DNA from: Actinomadura violacea
Lineage (GTDB): Bacteria; Actinomycetota; Actinomycetes; Streptosporangiales; Streptosporangiaceae
Assembly (NCBI RefSeq): GCF_017573465.1
Contig: NZ_JAGEPF010000023.1
Location: 1-64,000, forward strand
DNA length: 64,000 nucleotides
Direction of reading: 5' to 3'
Below, piece after piece: positions 62,146-64,000 of this stretch. The notes under the pieces are model-generated. The model was not told the origin of the DNA. It saw only the letters and a program-made list of their open reading frames with translations, and made no database searches. Numbering within the stretch: the stretch's first letter is position 1; every line of letters starts with the position of its first letter. Made by a program: the position numbers and the translations under genes.

Positions 62146-62576
62146 CGCGACGCCGGCGCCAACGCCGTCTATGGACGCGGCTGGCGCACAATGACCAAAC
62201 GCAGTCAGCGCCCGCGCCGAACCCGTCTTACTGGGTTCCGCTTCCGACTCCGGTGGCGACGGAGACATGCCTGAGTGAACTCGCTCTGATCCTCGAAGAC
62301 CGGGGATGGATGACGCTCCCTCAGTTCGACATCTCGCCCAAGTTCCTCCGAGTCATCGACCCTCGGGTACCGTACATAGGAGAGAGCGTCATGCTCGTCC
62401 GGGATGCGAACGTGCCATCCGCGAAGCAGGTCCCGTGGTTCAAGTCCTCGACGGGCGTGCTCTTCGGCCCGTGCACTGACCCGCAAAGAGCCGCCGAGGC
62501 GATTCACTTCCTGCTCGCTCCATGGGTCGCCATAGCGCTGAAGAAACGCACGAACCCCCATCGCCCTTCGCGCTGA
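62142..62576 (+). CDS. Hypothetical protein coupled to the small ORF
   Basis: A 144-residue basic protein of unknown family: SELALILEDRGWMTLPQFDI, DPRVPYIGESVMLVRDANVP and CTDPQRAAEAIHFLLAPW. It is read with the 79-residue protein and converges with the DrmMI-like gene, ending 17 bp from it. Function unknown. Confidence 0.6.
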   Translation: MTRRRRQRRLWTRLAHNDQTQSAPAPNPSYWVPLPTPVATETCLSELALILEDRGWMTLPQFDISPKFLRVIDPRVPYIGESVMLVRDANVPSAKQVPWFKSSTGVLFGPCTDPQRAAEAIHFLLAPWVAIALKKRTNPHRPSR

Positions 62577-62593
62577 CGGTGCTCGGCGGGACG

Positions 62594-64000
62594 TCAGAAC
62601 AACGCGTCGGGCGGCGCGAAGAGCCCATCGTCAATCGGCGCCTGTGACGCGGGCTTGGGCTTTGAGGACGGCGCACGCTTCGGAGTTCGCTTCTTCGGAG
62701 CGTGCAGCTCCTCTTTCCGCTCCTGCTCGTACCTGTAGTGGTTCAACGCCAAGAGCTTGTCGAGCACATCAAGTTGCGCCTGCGGGCTGATTGTGAACCG
62801 CACACCCTGCCGGGTCTCGTGGAACCCATGCCCAAGATCGATCTCCCGCCACGAGGGCAGCGGCGCAGACGCGATCCGCTCCTCGAACTCCCGGATCGCA
62901 GGCTCCCGCTCCTCATCAAGCGCATAAGCCTCCCGAACTGCCTCATCGACCTCCACGTGAATATCTCGTAGCCGGATTATGGATCTATCGACTGCAGATT
63001 CATCGTGAAAAGAGTTGTAGATGTCGGTGAATCCCTCGTAGTTCGTAGTCGAGTCCTTCAGTAGAGTACGTCTGTGTTGATCTAGCGAGGCTCCTGCCTG
63101 ACCGATTCGATCAAAGATGATTGGGAGAGGTAGCGTGCCGAACCCCCTTGAAGGGGTGTATCTCAAATCGACTCTTAAGGTGGACTGGCCTTTCACTGTC
63201 CACCAGTAGAAATGAATGTTGCTTGACAGGATCGCGAGGTCTGCCGGCGAGTCGTCAGGAAATATGACGAGCGCCCCTCCCATTACGGGACCGGTCTCGA
63301 CTCGACAAACGATGCCATGCTTGCTGTGGCGAGAAATTGCAAGGCACGTTTCCTTGCCTTCGAGTTTCTTGTACAGTTCTGGGCGGCGGCGTTCGTAAAT
63401 CCACCATGCTTTGGCGTCGTTAGATGTCGAATCATGGCCTATTTTGCTCGCGAGAAGTTCCAGGGTGTTGGGGTATTTGCGAGCTTCAGCAATGGGCCAG
63501 TCCAAGAAATTAATGACCTGGCGGCTGGGATGTAGGTCTCTTGATTCGGTGATGTCCTTGGCGTCAAGGTAGCCGAAAATCACCCGCCTGCACTCCGGCT
63601 CCGCTTGCTCCAGTTCGGCAACCTCTTCGTCGGTGACTATGAAGTTAGTGCTTACTGTTGACCCCTGAAAGGCTTTATCTTTGTTGCTTTTTAGGTTGTA
63701 GGGCGCTCCGGGCACTCGAGTTTGTTCCTCTAGGGATGAGGTAATTCTGGATACGAGTGCTCCGTCAAGGAAGCGTGGTTCGATCGATTGTAGATGTCCT
63801 TGCCAAAGAATGGATATTTCGAGGGTAGCGGACCCTGGCCACGCCCTTGATTTGACGGCTCGAAATATGTCCCATTCTGATTTGTATGCCTGATCGAGGC
63901 CGACCTCGCGCGTTGGACCCTCTGCAATCGACTTGGTTGCAATGATCCCCACTCTTCCCAGGGGCGCAAGGCTTAGATCGCGCAGAAGGAAGTAGGAGCA
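62594..64000 (-). CDS. MmeI-like DNA methyltransferase, C-terminal part (DrmMI candidate)
   Basis: Partial: the frame runs off the right edge with 468 codons visible. It begins inside the methyltransferase domain (SYFLLRDLSLAPLGRVGIIA, TKSIAEGPTREVGLDQA) and continues into the target-recognition region: KSRAWPGSATLEISILW, FLDWPIAEARKYPNTLELLA, AWWIYERRRPELYKKL and the tail DLRYTPSRGFGTLPLPIIFD (the FETFPFP region of MmeI-like enzymes). Catalytic motifs I and IV lie outside the window. It fits the methylase of class 1 DISARM. Its GC content is visibly lower than that of drmA. Confidence 0.8.
   Translation of the reverse strand, partial: CSYFLLRDLSLAPLGRVGIIATKSIAEGPTREVGLDQAYKSEWDIFRAVKSRAWPGSATLEISILWQGHLQSIEPRFLDGALVSRITSSLEEQTRVPGAPYNLKSNKDKAFQGSTVSTNFIVTDEEVAELEQAEPECRRVIFGYLDAKDITESRDLHPSRQVINFLDWPIAEARKYPNTLELLASKIGHDSTSNDAKAWWIYERRRPELYKKLEGKETCLAISRHSKHGIVCRVETGPVMGGALVIFPDDSPADLAILSSNIHFYWWTVKGQSTLRVDLRYTPSRGFGTLPLPIIFDRIGQAGASLDQHRRTLLKDSTTNYEGFTDIYNSFHDESAVDRSIIRLRDIHVEVDEAVREAYALDEEREPAIREFEERIASAPLPSWREIDLGHGFHETRQGVRFTISPQAQLDVLDKLLALNHYRYEQERKEELHAPKKRTPKRAPSSKPKPASQAPIDDGLFAPPDALF

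Overview
The window is high-GC actinomycete DNA. The evidence is frequent GTG and TTG starts, a type II polyketide synthase cluster, a paired XRE/DUF397 regulator locus and actinobacterial integrase types. An Actinomadura-like or related Streptosporangiales host is my inference only. No rRNA, tRNA or CRISPR array was found.

Positions 1-17996 (perhaps to 21105) are the right part of an aromatic (type II) polyketide glycoside cluster. It opens with the chain-length factor (KS-beta) and the ACP; KS-alpha lies off the left edge. A tightly coupled run follows: glycosyltransferase, glucose-1-phosphate thymidylyltransferase, NAD-sugar reductase/epimerase, a lone AccD-type zinc ribbon, an ABM monooxygenase and dTDP-glucose 4,6-dehydratase. 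Next come a large TPR-type regulator with its own inverted-repeat array, three SnoaL-like proteins, an NmrA-like reductase, two SDRs (one resembling the actIII C9 ketoreductase), an FAD hydroxylase, two methyltransferases and a DHA2 exporter. Strong hairpins separate the convergent genes. GtrA, a methyltransferase and a GT-C membrane glycosyltransferase (18200-21105) look like polyprenyl-sugar genes at the cluster edge.

Positions 21106-40750 are a patchwork accessory region. It holds wrecked IS5, IS110, tyrosine integrase, EamA and MFS fragments between small intact units. The units are an ECF sigma factor with its CU044_5270-type partner, a duplicated-domain protein, a lipoprotein, a TetR plus TIM-barrel hydrolase pair, a PPOX protein, a transglutaminase-like protein, and a LysR-controlled SnoaL/MFS/berberine-bridge oxidase cassette. 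A second integrase fragment and a chimeric integrase close this stretch.

Positions 40921-64000 are a large anti-phage defence island. Its core is a class 1-like DISARM: DrmD helicase, DrmC phospholipase D, DrmB (DUF1998), DrmA helicase, and an MmeI-like methyltransferase (DrmMI candidate) cut by the right edge. Two extra modules sit in or beside it. One is a plus-strand trio between drmD and drmC: a SNF2 protein whose Walker A lacks its Ser/Thr, a DUF4365 nuclease-like protein read from an apparent CTG start, and an unknown protein. The other is a minus-strand operon downstream of drmD: a methyltransferase-like protein whose NPPY motif has become APPL and which has a nuclease-like N-terminus, an HsdS-like specificity protein, an unknown helical protein, and a DUF262/DUF1524 (GmrSD-like) restriction protein. 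This composite arrangement is the best candidate for an undescribed system here.
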